Origin: Bordetella sp. LUAb4
GTDB taxonomy: Bacteria > Pseudomonadota > Gammaproteobacteria > Burkholderiales > Burkholderiaceae_B
NCBI RefSeq assembly: GCF_021325795.1
Contig: NZ_JAHPZX010000002.1
Span: 558,001 to 622,000, forward strand
Length of the DNA stretch: 64,000 nt
Direction of reading: 5' to 3'
Below the pieces are notes generated by a model. The model saw only the letters and a program-made list of their open reading frames with translations, was not told where the DNA came from and did no database searches. Below are positions 26,287 to 39,181 of this stretch, piece by piece. Positions within the stretch are counted from its first letter, which is position 1, and every line of letters begins with the position of its first letter. Made by a program: the position numbers and the translations under genes.

Positions 26287-27282
26287 ATGATTCCATTTTC
26301 GCGTGTATTCTCGTATGCCCTGCCGATCGCTCTACCGATCGCGCTGGCATATGCCGGCTCCGCTTACGCTGCTGAACCGGCCGCGTATCCCGACAAGCCT
26401 GTCCGCGTATTCACCGGCTTCGCCGCGGGCGGTCCCACCGACGTCATCGCCCGCTCTTATGCACAGTTCGCTGGAGCTACGCTGAAGCAGCCATTCATCG
26501 TTGAAAATCGCCCCGGCGCCAATACCATTCTGGCGGCGGGCGCGGTCGCCACGGCCGCGCCCGATGGTTATACGCTGCTGGCAGCAGCCACCAATCACAC
26601 GATGATTCCCGCGCTGTACAGCGATCGCGTAAAGTTCGACGCCCTGAAGTCCTTCGCGCCGGTCTGCACCGTTGCCATCAGCCCGACGGTGCTAGTGGTG
26701 CGACCCGACTACCCCGCTCAGGACACCGCGGGTTTCCTGGCCGACGTGCGGGCTCATCCCGGCAAGCGCACGTACGCGACGCCCGGCATAGGCAGCTCCG
26801 GCCACTTCGCCACCGAACTGTTCTCCGCGCGCGAGAACCTGCAGATGGTGCATGTCCCCTACAAGGGCGCGGCGCCCGCGATGAACGACCTGATGGCGGG
26901 GCAAGTGGACATGTCCTTCGCCACCCTGGCTTCGGTCTTACCGCAGATCAAGGCCGGCAAATTGCGCGCCCTCGCGGTGGCGGCGCAGCAGCGCTCCACC
27001 TTGCTACCCGAGGTGCCGACCTTCAAGGAGGCCGGCGTCGACGACTACCGCGCGGACGCCTGGTACGGCATTCTGGCGCCGTCCGGTACGCCCGCCAGCG
27101 TTCTGGCGACCTTGCAGCAGACCGCCCGCGCCTACGTCGCCGATGACAGGACCAAGCAGACCATGGCTGCCATGGGTCTGGACGCCAGCAGCGTGTGCGG
27201 CGCCGATCTCACCACGCAGATCGCCAAGGAGATAGATACCTATACGGGCATCGCGCGCAAATTGAAATTGTCGGGGGAATGA
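26287..27282 (+). CDS. Bug/TctC family solute-binding protein
   Basis: A periplasmic binding protein of 331 aa. The start giving MIPFSRVFSYALP has AGGAGA upstream and a signal ending near SAYAAEPA at about residue 24. Landmarks are YPDKPVRVFTGFAAGGPTD, VENRPGANTILAAG, AAPDGYTLLAAATNH, VHVPYKGAAPAMNDLM and ILAPSGTPASVLATLQQ. Near the C-terminus it has a cysteine (SSVCGADLTTQI), unlike most Bug proteins in this window. It closes the run of genes that starts at 21396, after a 132-bp gap. Confidence 0.9.
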   Translation: MIPFSRVFSYALPIALPIALAYAGSAYAAEPAAYPDKPVRVFTGFAAGGPTDVIARSYAQFAGATLKQPFIVENRPGANTILAAGAVATAAPDGYTLLAAATNHTMIPALYSDRVKFDALKSFAPVCTVAISPTVLVVRPDYPAQDTAGFLADVRAHPGKRTYATPGIGSSGHFATELFSARENLQMVHVPYKGAAPAMNDLMAGQVDMSFATLASVLPQIKAGKLRALAVAAQQRSTLLPEVPTFKEAGVDDYRADAWYGILAPSGTPASVLATLQQTARAYVADDRTKQTMAAMGLDASSVCGADLTTQIAKEIDTYTGIARKLKLSGE

Positions 27283-27361
27283 GCTGGGCGATAAGAGCAT
27301 CGGGAACGTCGCACGGGCTCGCGCGCGGCGGGCACGGCATCGAGCGTGGCCGCCGACCGCG

Positions 27362-28252
27362 TTATCGTAGGCGTAAAGCATCGACCACCAATGCCAATGC
27401 AGGCGAGATATTGCGCCGGTTCGCGTAGTAAAGGTGGTACCCCGGGAACGCGGGCCACCAGTCGCTCAGCACGGTCACCAGCTGACCGCTGTCCACATAG
27501 GGCTGCATGAGATCCAGGGGTACATATGCGAATCCCAGACCGTCCACCGCCGCCTGCAGCATCAGATAGGTGTTGTTGAATATCGCCTGCCCGTCCACCC
27601 GCACACTGACCGCTTTCCCGCCTTTCTCGAAATCCCACGCATACAAACCGCCATGGGTCGGTAATCGCAGATTGATGCAGCGGTGAGCCGTCAGATCGTG
27701 CGGCGTTACGGGTAGCGGCTTTCCCGTCAGGTATGCAGGCGAGGCTGCCACCGCCATGCGCAATTCCGGCGCGATCCGGACGGCGATCATGTCCTTGTCC
27801 ACCCGATCACCCACGCGCACGCCCGCATCGAAGCGATGCGCGGCGATATCAGTGAAGGCGTAATCCACGCTGAGTTCGATCCGGATATCGGGATACTCCT
27901 GCATCAAGGGCAACAGCCGGGGCCACAGCGCCGTTGTAATCGCGTGGTCGTGCGCCGTGATCCGCACCGTGCCGGCCGGCTTGTCACGCAATTCGCTGAG
28001 CGATCCCAACTCCAGCTCGATTTCATCGAGGCGCGGCGCGACTGCATCCAATAGACGGGCCCCCGCCTCGGTCGTGGACACGCTGCGGGTCGTGCGCGCG
28101 AGTAATCGCACCCCCAGCCGGTTTTCCAATGCCGTCATCGCATGACTGAGCGCGGAGCGTGATAGCCCTAGATGGGCCGCTGCCCGGGTAAAGCTGCGTG
28201 CCCGGGCGACGGCCACGAACGCCTGCAGATCATTCAAATTTTCTTTAGCCAT
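27362..28252 (-). CDS. LysR family transcriptional regulator
   Basis: A regulator of 296 aa. The N-terminal helix-turn-helix is clear ([20 protein letters not shown], then [20 protein letters not shown]), followed by the LysR effector-binding domain (residues about 90-290). The start giving MAKENLND fits the family; a longer frame upstream would run into the divergent promoter. It faces the cupin/carboxymuconolactone-decarboxylase pair across a 133-bp divergent region and probably controls it. A similar LysR is encoded at 33094. Confidence 0.92.
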   Translation of the reverse strand: MAKENLNDLQAFVAVARARSFTRAAAHLGLSRSALSHAMTALENRLGVRLLARTTRSVSTTEAGARLLDAVAPRLDEIELELGSLSELRDKPAGTVRITAHDHAITTALWPRLLPLMQEYPDIRIELSVDYAFTDIAAHRFDAGVRVGDRVDKDMIAVRIAPELRMAVAASPAYLTGKPLPVTPHDLTAHRCINLRLPTHGGLYAWDFEKGGKAVSVRVDGQAIFNNTYLMLQAAVDGLGFAYVPLDLMQPYVDSGQLVTVLSDWWPAFPGYHLYYANRRNISPALALVVDALRLR

Positions 28253-28385
28253 TGGTGAATTCTGTACACAAGTGCATGCCGATTTAACCATCTTCTCAGC
28301 TAGAAGGACCATGCGTACAGTTTCATGTCAGGGGCCGGGCAGTCCGCGGCCCTTGGATCGGGATCAAAAGAAAAGGATCAGAAAC

Positions 28386-28883
28386 ATGAACGTTCGATGC
28401 ACCTGCATGGCTTTGGCCACCGCACTTGGCTCAGCGATGGCCAATGCGTCCGACTTGAAAGACACGGCACGGCAAGAAGGCCAAATCATTACAGGCGCCG
28501 GCACACAGCCATCGGTCTCCGGCCCAGCGGAGAACTTCACTGGCCGGGTGCGGGTGGATCCGCTCTGGCCTGCCAATAACGAAATCACCGCATCAGGCGC
28601 GTTGGTCACCTTCGAGCCGGGCGCGCGCTCGGCCTGGCACACACACCCCGCCGGGCAACGACTGGTCGTTACTTCAGGCGTGGGGCTTACCCAGGAATGG
28701 GGCAAGCCTGTCCAGGTGATCCGCCCGGGCGACGTCGTCTGGTGCCCACCCGGCGTCAAGCATTGGCACGGCGCGGCATCGCGCACCGCCATGACACACC
28801 TGGCGATTACCGCGACGGTCGATGGAAAAAATGTCAGCTGGATGGAGAAAGTGAGCGATGCACAGTATGAAATCTCACAGTGA
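28386..28883 (+). CDS. Exported cupin domain protein
   Basis: A single-domain cupin of 165 aa with an N-terminal secretion signal ([15 protein letters not shown], cleavage near residue 21). The metal-binding cupin motifs are visible as [17 protein letters not shown] and [17 protein letters not shown]. Its 3' end overlaps the next gene by 26 bp. Cupin and carboxymuconolactone-decarboxylase-like proteins are often encoded side by side, with unknown joint function. The divergent LysR is the likely regulator. Confidence 0.85.
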   Translation: MNVRCTCMALATALGSAMANASDLKDTARQEGQIITGAGTQPSVSGPAENFTGRVRVDPLWPANNEITASGALVTFEPGARSAWHTHPAGQRLVVTSGVGLTQEWGKPVQVIRPGDVVWCPPGVKHWHGAASRTAMTHLAITATVDGKNVSWMEKVSDAQYEISQ

Positions 28884-29685
28884 GGCCCCCCGCGGCATGC
28901 CCTGCGACATGAAACCCACCAGCGGTCGAACGGCGCGTCTCTGCGCCGCGACCGTGACCATTGCCTTGGCCATGGCAGCGACAGAGAGCCAGGCGTCGAC
29001 CAATGCGGACACCAAGCAAATGCAACACACCAACACCAACGCCAGCTCAGCAAACACATTGGATATACGTCAACAGGCCATCATCCCTATTGCAGCCCAC
29101 GCCGCCACCGGGAATATCTCAGCCCTGAACACCGCGCTGAATCAAGGCCTGGAGGCAGGTCTGACCCTGAGCGACGCCAAGGAAGTACTCGTCCAGGTTT
29201 ACGCGTATGCCGGCTTTCCGCGCAGTCTCAATGCACTGGGCGAGCTCATGAGGGTCGTGGATGCCCGTAAGCAACGGGGCGTCCAGGATGCGCCCGGCAG
29301 CGGACCAAAACAGCCGATTCCCAAAGGAGAGGCGCTGCTCGAAGCGGGCACGGCGAATCAAACGAAACTGTCGGGCGCCCCGGTAAAAGGACCGCTGTTC
29401 GACTTCGCGCCAGCCATCGATGAATATCTGAAGACGCATCTTTTCGGCGATATCTTCGCGCGCGACAACCTCGACTGGCAGAGCCGCGAAATCGCTACCG
29501 TCAGCATGCTGTCCGCCATGGCCGGCGTGGAATCGCAGTTGCAGTCGCACATGCGGATAAGCATGAACACGGGTTTGAACAGGGACCAATTACAGCAGCT
29601 CGCGCACGTGCTGGCCGCGCGCGTGGACGCCGATGCAGGTCGGCGCGCGACACAAGCATTAGAAAAGGTGCCGCAGTCAAAATAA
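28858..29685 (+). CDS. Carboxymuconolactone decarboxylase-like protein, exported, two domains
   Basis: A protein of 275 aa with an N-terminal hydrophobic segment ([17 protein letters not shown]) and then two CMD-type helical domains: residues about 60-145 ([20 protein letters not shown]) and about 180-270 ([23 protein letters not shown]). The CxxC of the AhpD-type peroxidase subfamily is missing, so disulfide peroxidase activity is not expected. The start at 28858 has GGAG 10 bp upstream and overlaps the cupin gene by 26 bp; ATGs at 28867 and 28897 are alternatives. Export of both partners suggests a periplasmic enzyme pair. Confidence 0.83.
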   Translation: MHSMKSHSEAPRGMPCDMKPTSGRTARLCAATVTIALAMAATESQASTNADTKQMQHTNTNASSANTLDIRQQAIIPIAAHAATGNISALNTALNQGLEAGLTLSDAKEVLVQVYAYAGFPRSLNALGELMRVVDARKQRGVQDAPGSGPKQPIPKGEALLEAGTANQTKLSGAPVKGPLFDFAPAIDEYLKTHLFGDIFARDNLDWQSREIATVSMLSAMAGVESQLQSHMRISMNTGLNRDQLQQLAHVLAARVDADAGRRATQALEKVPQSK

Positions 29686-29881
29686 TATCCAGGCAGCGCA
29701 AGGGTCCGGTCCAGCCAAAAGATTCCTCTTGATGGATTAATCCTGCACCCTGGTCTGGATTAAGCGGCGCGCGCTGTCTAATATCCGTCACTTGGCAATA
29801 CAGGTGGACGCCCCGCTCGCGCCGCTGCCCGCGGGTTTCGCTTAGCACTGCTGCACATCGGATGACCTTCAGGAGGCTTCC

Positions 29882-30967
29882 ATGTTCCGCTTCGGCCACA
29901 CCAGACCAGCAAAGGTCACCGCGTCGTGCCTGCTGGTCGCGCTGCAAGGTTACGGCGCATCGATATCCGCTTTGGCTTTCCAAGTTGCTGAAGACAGTGG
30001 CCAGGGCAAGGGCCAGGTTGAATTGGTCCTGCACAACCCGTCCCACGAAAAAGCCGACGCCCTCTTTGACAAGGAAGTCTTCGAAGCCTATCCCGGCTTA
30101 CGCAATGCCTTGGCGATGTGCTCGCGCACACAAGCCAAAGACCCCGCAACGCTGGATCCAGCACTTGCCGCGACGTTGGGGCCTGTCGTCGGCAAGCTGC
30201 TGTTCGATTCGTATAGTGACCAGCAGACGGACAACTTGAAGACACTCAAGGACGCCGCTCAAAGATCCTATGACGTGCGGACCGTGGTCGACGCCCGTCA
30301 ACTGGAAAGCGCCGTCCTGGATGAAAACTGCTTCGTGATAACACGGACCGCCACGCCTACCGATCAAGCGGCCGAGAACGCCATTCCCGCATTTGTCAGC
30401 GTTCTACAACTTGCTCCGCTTCCTTCAAGGCGCAATTCAGGTCCGTTCGCCGACCGTATCGCAGAACAGAAACAAGGGGGTAAAAGTACCGCCTTTGCAT
30501 TCGTGCCACGTTATGTCGCGGCACGATCCGCCGTCGCCGTCACGCATCAGGCCGAGAAACCGTTCATCGCTGTCTCACTGGCACTGACGGTCAGTGGCAT
30601 GGGCAAGCAGACTAACGGTCTTCCATCTTTCGTGGAGATAGGCCAGAGCGCAATCAATATTCCGCACGTCGTGATAGGCGACTATCCCCGGCAAAGGGCA
30701 TATCAGTGCCGCCCCAAGGACGACACGCCATGTCCAATGTCGGGGCCATCCCCGCTACTTGGCGATGATACGGCACTGATGATTGGTTTCGGCGTGACGG
30801 AGACCGGGGACATCGGCGTTGACTTCGATCCAAGCGCAAATCAACTGGCGGCGATCAAGGCGGCGATCGGTCCCACGATCAGTCCCACAGTTGGGCCACT
30901 AATCGCTCCGGCAACATCCGCCGGCATCGCGCGCAGCGCCTTCGATCAGCCCGCCGCCAGCCGGTAG
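29882..30967 (+). CDS. Exported protein of unknown function
   Basis: A protein of 361 aa that I do not recognise. Residues about 10-32 look like a signal peptide (VTASCLLVALQGYGASISALA). The body is mixed alpha/beta with cysteines at MCSRTQ, DENCFVI, AYQCRPKDDTPCPMSG. A four-cysteine periplasmic fold with disulfides is plausible. The C-terminus is proline- and glycine-rich (AAIGPTISPTVGPLIAP) and probably unstructured. It stands alone, 196 bp after the CMD-like gene, with AGGAGG close upstream of the ATG. No function is assigned. Confidence 0.75.
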   Translation: MFRFGHTRPAKVTASCLLVALQGYGASISALAFQVAEDSGQGKGQVELVLHNPSHEKADALFDKEVFEAYPGLRNALAMCSRTQAKDPATLDPALAATLGPVVGKLLFDSYSDQQTDNLKTLKDAAQRSYDVRTVVDARQLESAVLDENCFVITRTATPTDQAAENAIPAFVSVLQLAPLPSRRNSGPFADRIAEQKQGGKSTAFAFVPRYVAARSAVAVTHQAEKPFIAVSLALTVSGMGKQTNGLPSFVEIGQSAINIPHVVIGDYPRQRAYQCRPKDDTPCPMSGPSPLLGDDTALMIGFGVTETGDIGVDFDPSANQLAAIKAAIGPTISPTVGPLIAPATSAGIARSAFDQPAASR

Positions 30968-31119
30968 TGCAACTCGTCGAATTTGATCGTCGATTCCGCG
31001 TCGCGCTGCGTCGGTACGATATCCTCGCCGGCAAGTACACGGACGGGATCCGTTGAGCGTGGAAGAACGCCGACCAGGGAAAGCTGTGCGTTGGCGAGTG
31101 CGTCGAAAAATTCTTTCAT
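30946..31119 (-). CDS. Possible small protein of 57 aa
   Basis: An open frame of 57 codons (MKEFFDALANAQLSL at the N-terminus, ending FDELHYRLAAG). It is convergent with the exported unknown gene and overlaps its end by 22 bp. The ribosome-binding site is weak (AGAG about 9 bp upstream) and I know no homologue. It is included because it fills part of an otherwise empty interval and has a plausible soluble composition. Confidence 0.3.
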   Translation of the reverse strand: MKEFFDALANAQLSLVGVLPRSTDPVRVLAGEDIVPTQRDAESTIKFDELHYRLAAG

Positions 31120-31436
31120 GGGAATCTCTGTGGTCAGGACTTGATGATTCGATTCTGCGCGTCCATACCGCGTCGATAAACCCGGGATTCTCAGAATGAC
31201 TTTCCCATGAGACGAAACAATGGGCGCCGACGTTCATTAGCGCGTCATCAAACGTTCAGGAACGACTCAGCAAAGCAGCACGATTACGAAGCGTATGTTG
31301 CCGCAGCTGGCCGATGCCGGCCTTCGAATGGTGACTTGCCGATGTGTGGCTTACCGAAGTTGCGGCTTACCGAAAGCGCACGCGCACTTGACTGGATTCC
31401 TTCATAATCTCCTGCATTGAATCCAGGAGATACAGC
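31120..31436. other. Intergenic region, 317 bp
   Basis: No gene is recognised. The last bases hold an AGGAGA-like ribosome-binding site (CAGGAGATACAGC) for the aldehyde dehydrogenase. A short direct repeat of the form CTTACCGAA / CTTACCGAAA occurs at about 31350-31377. Confidence 0.4.
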
Positions 31437-33023
31437 ATGGCGAATACCATCACCGGCGCGATCCTCATCGGCGACGATAGTCTCGATAATGGCCGGCGCA
31501 ATCTGCAAGCCGTCGATCCCGGCACCGGCGCGAAGCTCGAACCGAATTTCGCCGAAGCCGGCGCCGCCGAGGTCGAACAGGCTTGCGCCCTGGCATGGGC
31601 GGCGTTCGATGGCTATCGCGAAACCAGCCTGGAAAAGCGCGCGCTGTTTCTCGAAGCCATCGGCGCACAAATCATGGCCCTCGGGCAGCCGCTGGTGGAC
31701 CGCGCCGTGGCCGAAACCGGATTGCCGGCAGCGCGCATCGAAGGCGAACGCGCTCGTACTGTCGGTCAACTTCAATTATTTGCCCAAGTCGTGCGCGCCG
31801 GTGAGTTCCTGGATGTGCGGATAGACAGCGCGCTGCCGCAACGCAAACCCCTGCCGCGCCCCGATCTACGGCTGCGGCAAATCGCGCTGGGACCCGTAGC
31901 GGTATTTGGTTCGAGCAATTTTCCGCTGGCCTTCTCCGTGGCCGGTGGCGATACGGCGTCGGCGCTTGCCGCGGGCTGCCCGGTGGTGGTCAAGGGTCAT
32001 CCCGCCCACCCCGGAACCGGCGAATTGATAGGGCGGGCGATACAAGCCGCGGCGCGCGCTTGCGGCATGCCGGCCGGGGTGTTTTCCCTGCTGCTGGGTG
32101 GCATCGAAACCGGCGCCCTGCTCGTCGCGGATCCCAGGATCAAGGCGGTCGGCTTCACGGGTTCGTGTGGCGGTGGCCTGGCGTTGATGGATATCTCGAC
32201 CAAGCGCCGCGAACCGATTCCGGTATTCGCTGAGATGAGCAGCATCAACCCGGTCTTCCTGTTCCCCGGCGCCCTGGCGGCGCGTGCGCAAGCCATCGGC
32301 GAAGGCTTTGTCGGCTCGCTTACGCTGGGCGCGGGACAGTTCTGCACCAATCCTGGCGTGGTCGTGGCCTTGCGTTCGCCCGATCTGGACCGCTTCGTAC
32401 AAGCGGCCAGCGCGGCCCTGGGAGGCTCCGTGCCGGGTCCGATGCTGACGCCCGGAATCCATCAGGCATTCGAGCGTGGTGTGAACGCGATGGCGTCGCA
32501 GGCCGGCGTGCAAGTACAAGCGCGTGGCCAGACCGGAGCAGGCCCCAACCGCGGACAAGCCGCGCTGTTTCTCACGGACGCGAAGAACTTCCTGGCACAG
32601 GAAGCCCTGCAGCATGAAGTGTTCGGCGCGGCCAGCGTCGTCGTCGTATGCGACGACGTAGCGGAAATGCGCGCGGTCGCGGAAGGCGTTGAAGGACAGT
32701 TGACGACAACGCTGCATCTCGAACCCGCCGATTATCAGGCGGCACGCGAACTGATCCCCGTGCTGGAACGCAAATCCGGCCGCATCCTGGCCAATGAATG
32801 GCCTACCGGAGTTGAGGTTGCCCACGCCATGGTTCACGGCGGCCCGTATCCCGCGACATCGGACAGCCGCTTCACGTCCGTCGGCACGCTGGCCATCCGG
32901 CGCTTCCTGCGGCCTGTCAGTTATCAGAGCCTGCCCGTGGACCTGCTGCCTGAATCGCTGCGCCCGGAAAACCTCGGGCAGCTTCCACGCCTTGAAGATG
33001 GGGTTCGCCTGTTGCCTCGATAA
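31437..33023 (+). CDS. Aldehyde dehydrogenase, alpha-ketoglutarate-semialdehyde type (NADP+)
   Basis: A protein of 528 aa typical in length for the long ketoglutarate-semialdehyde or 2,5-dioxopentanoate dehydrogenases, which finish sugar-acid or hydroxyproline breakdown to 2-oxoglutarate. The N-terminal block [21 protein letters not shown], the general-base Glu in [11 protein letters not shown] near residue 265 and the catalytic Cys in [11 protein letters not shown] near residue 302 are all intact. It is monocistronic, with a convergent LysR downstream. Upstream sugar-acid dehydratases are not in the window. Confidence 0.9.
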   Translation: MANTITGAILIGDDSLDNGRRNLQAVDPGTGAKLEPNFAEAGAAEVEQACALAWAAFDGYRETSLEKRALFLEAIGAQIMALGQPLVDRAVAETGLPAARIEGERARTVGQLQLFAQVVRAGEFLDVRIDSALPQRKPLPRPDLRLRQIALGPVAVFGSSNFPLAFSVAGGDTASALAAGCPVVVKGHPAHPGTGELIGRAIQAAARACGMPAGVFSLLLGGIETGALLVADPRIKAVGFTGSCGGGLALMDISTKRREPIPVFAEMSSINPVFLFPGALAARAQAIGEGFVGSLTLGAGQFCTNPGVVVALRSPDLDRFVQAASAALGGSVPGPMLTPGIHQAFERGVNAMASQAGVQVQARGQTGAGPNRGQAALFLTDAKNFLAQEALQHEVFGAASVVVVCDDVAEMRAVAEGVEGQLTTTLHLEPADYQAARELIPVLERKSGRILANEWPTGVEVAHAMVHGGPYPATSDSRFTSVGTLAIRRFLRPVSYQSLPVDLLPESLRPENLGQLPRLEDGVRLLPR

Positions 33024-33093
33024 AGCCCAGGCGCATGCAGGTCAGTGCTGACCGCGCAGGGATGTGCCACACCATCATCCCTGCGCAGCGCGA

Positions 33094-33993
33094 TTACTTC
33101 GACGGGCGATGCCGCAATGCGTCCACCAAGACCGCCAGGGCCCGTGATGATTGGCGCCTGCTGGGGTAATACAAGTGATAACCGGCATACGGTTGACACC
33201 AATCGTCCAGCACGCGCACCAGTCGCCCCTCGGAAAGAGGTGCGGCGACCAGGTCCTCGGGGACAAAAGCCAGGCCATATCCTGCCAGCGCAGCCTGTAC
33301 GATCTGACTACTGTTGTTGAAGATCCATTGCCCTTCCACTCGGACATTGAGCTGCTGACGGCCTTTCGCGAAGTCCCATACCAGCAGGCTTCCATGCGTG
33401 GGTAGACGCAGGTTGATGCAGCGATGCTGCGCAAGATCCCTGGGCGTGCGGGGCTTGCCGCAGGAGGCAAGATAGCCGGGCGTCCCCACGACCGCGATTC
33501 TCAGGTCGGGGCCGATACGGACGGCGATCATATCCTTGGCGACTTGATCACCCAACCGCACACCCGCGTCATAACGCTGCGCCACGATGTCCGTCAAACC
33601 GTAGTCGATCGTGATCTCGACCTGGATTTCCGGGTAGTTCAGCAAGATCGGCGACAGCTTGGGCCACAGCACACTATTCGCGGCGTGCTCCGCCGTCGTG
33701 ATGCGGATGGTCCCCGCTGGCCGGTCGCGCAGCTCGCCGACGGCGACGAGATCCGCCTCGATATCTTCGAGCCGCGGAGCCACATTTTCGAAGAGCCGCT
33801 GCCCGGCCTCGGTCATTGAAAGGCTGCGGGTAGTGCGCGTCAGCAAACGCACGCCAAGGCGGGATTCCAGATCGCGGACGGTATGGCTGAGGGCCGATTG
33901 CGATACGCCGAGCCGCGCCGCCGCCCGCGTGAAACTACCCTCTTTGGCGACGGTCACGAAGACAACGAGATCATTGAGATTCTTGCGCAGCAT
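33094..33993 (-). CDS. LysR family transcriptional regulator
   Basis: A regulator of 299 aa. The helix-turn-helix is in NDLVVFVTVAKEGSFTRAAA and LGVSQSALSHTVRDLESRLG; the effector domain follows from about residue 90. It strongly resembles the LysR at 27362 over the DNA-binding domain and much of the effector domain (for example AYLxGKP / GYLASCGKP regions and the C-terminal YAGYHLYYPSRR against [12 protein letters not shown]). The two are probably paralogues. It precedes the aldo/keto reductase genes on the same strand. Confidence 0.92.
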   Translation of the reverse strand: MLRKNLNDLVVFVTVAKEGSFTRAAARLGVSQSALSHTVRDLESRLGVRLLTRTTRSLSMTEAGQRLFENVAPRLEDIEADLVAVGELRDRPAGTIRITTAEHAANSVLWPKLSPILLNYPEIQVEITIDYGLTDIVAQRYDAGVRLGDQVAKDMIAVRIGPDLRIAVVGTPGYLASCGKPRTPRDLAQHRCINLRLPTHGSLLVWDFAKGRQQLNVRVEGQWIFNNSSQIVQAALAGYGLAFVPEDLVAAPLSEGRLVRVLDDWCQPYAGYHLYYPSRRQSSRALAVLVDALRHRPSK

Positions 33994-34014
33994 TCATGAC
34001 CTCAGTTCATATGA

Positions 34015-35769
<1,755 letters not shown>

Positions 35770-36017
35770 TCATCGTGCGATTCCCTCTGAAGACAATGTA
35801 CTGATCACCGCCCAGTGTGACTAGACTGCAAAATCGGCAAAGACTCATGATCTGAATTCATGAATCACTCATTCCCGTCTCGCATCTGGAAGGCGCTACG
35901 TAACAGCACCGATTTTCAAGAAAGACCATAGCGGCGCCAGGACTACTTGCCTCGGACGTATGGCAGGGTTTACGTCAGCCGTTGTGCACCAGAACCATAC
36001 GGCGGGCCAAGGAGTCA

Positions 36018-38231
36018 CTACGCCGCCAAGGGCATCTTCGCCAATAGCTTGTCCAGGGTGATGGGATAGTCTCGTACACGCACGCCGGTGGCGTTGTAGA
36101 TGGCGTTGGCAATAGCCGCTCCCACGCCGCACAGACCCAGCTCGCCTATTCCCTTCGCTTTCATCGGCGAAGATGCGGCGTCCACGCCTTCGATGAAAAT
36201 CACTTCCTGTCGCGGAATGTCGGCATGAACAGGCACTTCGTAGCCCGCCAAGTCGTGATTCACGAAGAATCCCAAGCGCTTGTCCACCGCGAGCTCCTCC
36301 ATCAACGCCGCGCCCGCGCCCATGGTCATGGCACCTATCACCTGACTGCGCGCGGACTTGGGATTGAGGATACGGCCTGCGTCGCACACGGCCAGCATTC
36401 GCCGCAAGCGCACTTCAGCGGTATGCACGTCGACACCTACCTCAACGAAGTGCGCCACGAAAGTGGATATCTGGAATTTCTTGCCGAGGTCGCCGAATTC
36501 GATGCTGTCCTCGGCCACCAGCTCGGCGTCGGCGGCGGCGTCGCCGAGCATATAGTTGCGCCCACCCGCCATCACCTGGCCATCCTTGAACTGCGCATCC
36601 CGGTCGGATATTTCCAGCCGTTCAAGCACGGCCTGCCGCAGCTTCACGCAGGCGGCATAGACCCCGGAAGTCGAACTATTCGCACCAAACTGGCCGCCGG
36701 ATCCTGAAGATACCGGAAAGGAAGAGTCGCCAAGCCGCACCTTGACGCGTTCCAGGGGCAAGCCCAGCATTTCCGCCGCCGTCTGGGCAATGATGGTGTA
36801 GCTGCCGGTACCGATGTCCGTCATGTCGGTTTCCACCGTCACGATGCCCCACTGATCCAGGCGCACACGTGCGCCAGACTTGATGACGGGGCTGTTGCGA
36901 AACCCCGCCGCCATACCCATGCCGATCAGCCAGTCTCCCTCACGGCGCGAAGCTGGTTTGGGATCGCGCTTAGCCCAGCCGAAACGTTCAGCCCCGGTTT
37001 TCAGGCATTGGACGAGATGCCGCTGGGAAAACGGCCGCTCCGGGTGCAGGGGGTCGACCTGCGTGTCATTCACGATACGCAGGTCGACCGGATCCATGCC
37101 CAGCTTCTCGGCCAGTTCGTCCATCGCCACCTCCAGCGCCAGATGGCCCGATGCCTCGCCCGGCGCTCGCATGGCATTGCCCTCAGGAAGATCGAGCTCC
37201 GCCAGCTGCAGCGCGGTCATCCGAACGGCGCCCGCGTAAAGAAACTGGGTCTGCTGTACCGCGTTTTCGGGCTTTCCATTGGGCAGGTTTCCCGACCAGC
37301 CCTCATGACCGATGGCCAGCAATTTCCCGTCTTTGCCCGCACCCAGTCGCAGCCGTTGAATCGTGGCTGGGCGATGCGTCGTATTGTTGAAGATCATTGG
37401 CCGCGGCAGAGTCACCTTCACGGGCTGTCGCGCCATTCTGGCCCCCAGTGCGGCCAGGATGGCATCCGCTCGGACGAACAACTTTCCTCCGAAGCCGCCG
37501 CCGACATAAGGGGAGATGAGCCTCACCTTTTCTTTGGGTAGCCCCAGCGTCCTGGCGACGTCGGACCGTCCCCAGTCGATCATCTGATTGGACGTCCAGA
37601 GGGTAAGCTGGTCCCCATTCCAAGCTGCGATAGATGCGTGAGGCTCCATTGCCGCATGCGCCTGATCCGGCGTCGAGAAGATAGCGTCAACCTGCACGGG
37701 CGCCACGGCGAAAGCCGCTTCGAAGTCGCTCAGGGATACACCCGCGCCACGGGGGCCGGATGGCGGCTTGGTCGCTCCATCATTTTTCGCTTGGGCAAGA
37801 TCGAACCGTCCCTTCGCGCGGATGTAGTCGACCTTGAGCTCCGCGGCCGCCGCCCTCGCCTGCTCGAAGGTCCGCGCGACGACTATTGCGACAGCCTGGT
37901 GATAATGGTCGATCTCCATCCCGCCAAACAGCTTGGCGATGTTGTACGTTCCCTTGGCCAAATCGCCCACGTCCTGCGCGGTCACCACGGCAAGGACACC
38001 AGGCATGCGCCGCGCCGCCCGTGAATCGATGGATGCGATTTTCCCTCGCGCGATCGCCGAAGCTACCGGATAGCCGTAGGCGTAACGAGGCACCGCGTCG
38101 TTACGTTCGTAGGCGTAGCGCGCGGTCCCTGTTGTCTTCAAGGGGCCATCGATACGATCGTGGGGCTGGCCCACGACCCGTCCCTGATCGATAGGATTAT
38201 CTTCAGCAGGTTTCTCGAATTTCATGATCAT
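36018..38231 (-). CDS. paoC: Periplasmic aldehyde oxidoreductase, molybdenum-binding subunit (PaoC-like)
   Basis: The large catalytic subunit, 737 aa, of a xanthine-oxidase-family aldehyde oxidoreductase. It binds the molybdopterin cofactor: [12 protein letters not shown] near residue 240, [15 protein letters not shown], and the active-site Glu in [19 protein letters not shown] near residue 695. The length matches PaoC. The start at 38231 overlaps the FAD-subunit stop in an ATGA junction; longer readings upstream are shadows. The complex oxidises diverse aldehydes in the periplasm and is carried there by the Tat signal of the iron-sulfur subunit. No XdhC/PaoD-type insertion chaperone is encoded downstream, which is unusual. 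Confidence 0.92.
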   Translation of the reverse strand: MIMKFEKPAEDNPIDQGRVVGQPHDRIDGPLKTTGTARYAYERNDAVPRYAYGYPVASAIARGKIASIDSRAARRMPGVLAVVTAQDVGDLAKGTYNIAKLFGGMEIDHYHQAVAIVVARTFEQARAAAAELKVDYIRAKGRFDLAQAKNDGATKPPSGPRGAGVSLSDFEAAFAVAPVQVDAIFSTPDQAHAAMEPHASIAAWNGDQLTLWTSNQMIDWGRSDVARTLGLPKEKVRLISPYVGGGFGGKLFVRADAILAALGARMARQPVKVTLPRPMIFNNTTHRPATIQRLRLGAGKDGKLLAIGHEGWSGNLPNGKPENAVQQTQFLYAGAVRMTALQLAELDLPEGNAMRAPGEASGHLALEVAMDELAEKLGMDPVDLRIVNDTQVDPLHPERPFSQRHLVQCLKTGAERFGWAKRDPKPASRREGDWLIGMGMAAGFRNSPVIKSGARVRLDQWGIVTVETDMTDIGTGSYTIIAQTAAEMLGLPLERVKVRLGDSSFPVSSGSGGQFGANSSTSGVYAACVKLRQAVLERLEISDRDAQFKDGQVMAGGRNYMLGDAAADAELVAEDSIEFGDLGKKFQISTFVAHFVEVGVDVHTAEVRLRRMLAVCDAGRILNPKSARSQVIGAMTMGAGAALMEELAVDKRLGFFVNHDLAGYEVPVHADIPRQEVIFIEGVDAASSPMKAKGIGELGLCGVGAAIANAIYNATGVRVRDYPITLDKLLAKMPLAA

Positions 38232-39181
38232 GCCCCCTTTGCCTGGGCCAAGGCAGCCGCGATAGCGCGTTCCGCTAAAGGGATCTTGAAAGCGTTGTGC
38301 TCCGTGGGAGTCGCACCCAGCAGAAGCCGCGCCGAAACCGCAGCCGCTCCATTGGGCATTTCTGCTTCGGCTTGCTCCATCCGCCACGGTTTGTGAGCCA
38401 CGCCGCCGAGCGCGATCCGGCCACTGCCATCACGCTGAACGATGGCGGCCACCGAGACCAACGCGAACGCATAGGAAGCGCGATCCCGGACCTTGCGGTA
38501 GATGTGGGTGCCTCCGACGGGAACGGGAAGCGTAACGGCGGTGATCAGCTCACCTTGCTCCAACGTCGTTTCTATGTGCGGCGTGCTGCCGGGCAAGCGA
38601 TGAAAGTCCGCGATAGGGATCCGCCTCGTCGCGCCATTTGCCCGCACGGTCTCGATGGTCGCATCCAATGCACGCAACGCGACGCACATATCACTGGGCT
38701 GCGTCGCGATGCACTGCTCACTGACACCAATCACCGCATGCTGGCGATTGATCCCTTCGCGCGCTGAACAACCGCTGCCCGGCACTCGCTTATTACAGGG
38801 CATGTTGGTGTCGTAGAAATAGGGACAACGCGTTCGCTGCAGCAAGTTGCCGGCGGTGGTGGCGCGATTGCGCAGCTGCGGAGAGGCACCCGCCAGAATG
38901 GCTCGCGCCAATAAAGCGTAGTCGCGCCGGACCAGCGCATGGGCCGCCAGGTCCGTATTGCGCACAAGCGCGCCAATGCGTAATCCGCCATCCGCCGTCA
39001 GTTCAACCTTGTCGAGACCGATTCCGTTTACATCCACAAGATGGGATGGCGCCTCGACCCCGACCTTCATGAGATCCAGGAGATTGGTGCCGCCTGCGAT
39101 GAACTTGGCGCCCGGCGTCCGCGCTATCGCGGCGGCGGCCTCCGCGGGCGAGGCGGCGCGTTCGTAGGTAAATGCTTTCAT
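38228..39181 (-). CDS. paoB: Aldehyde oxidoreductase FAD-binding subunit (PaoB-like)
   Basis: The medium subunit, 317 aa, belonging to the CO-dehydrogenase-flavoprotein family. The FAD loop [16 protein letters not shown] lies near residue 30. An insert rich in cysteines ([23 protein letters not shown], about residues 115-138) marks the subgroup that carries an additional 4Fe-4S cluster, as in E. coli PaoB. ATGA overlaps link it to both neighbours. It relays electrons from the molybdenum site and the 2Fe-2S clusters. Confidence 0.92.
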   Translation of the reverse strand: MKAFTYERAASPAEAAAAIARTPGAKFIAGGTNLLDLMKVGVEAPSHLVDVNGIGLDKVELTADGGLRIGALVRNTDLAAHALVRRDYALLARAILAGASPQLRNRATTAGNLLQRTRCPYFYDTNMPCNKRVPGSGCSAREGINRQHAVIGVSEQCIATQPSDMCVALRALDATIETVRANGATRRIPIADFHRLPGSTPHIETTLEQGELITAVTLPVPVGGTHIYRKVRDRASYAFALVSVAAIVQRDGSGRIALGGVAHKPWRMEQAEAEMPNGAAAVSARLLLGATPTEHNAFKIPLAERAIAAALAQAKGA

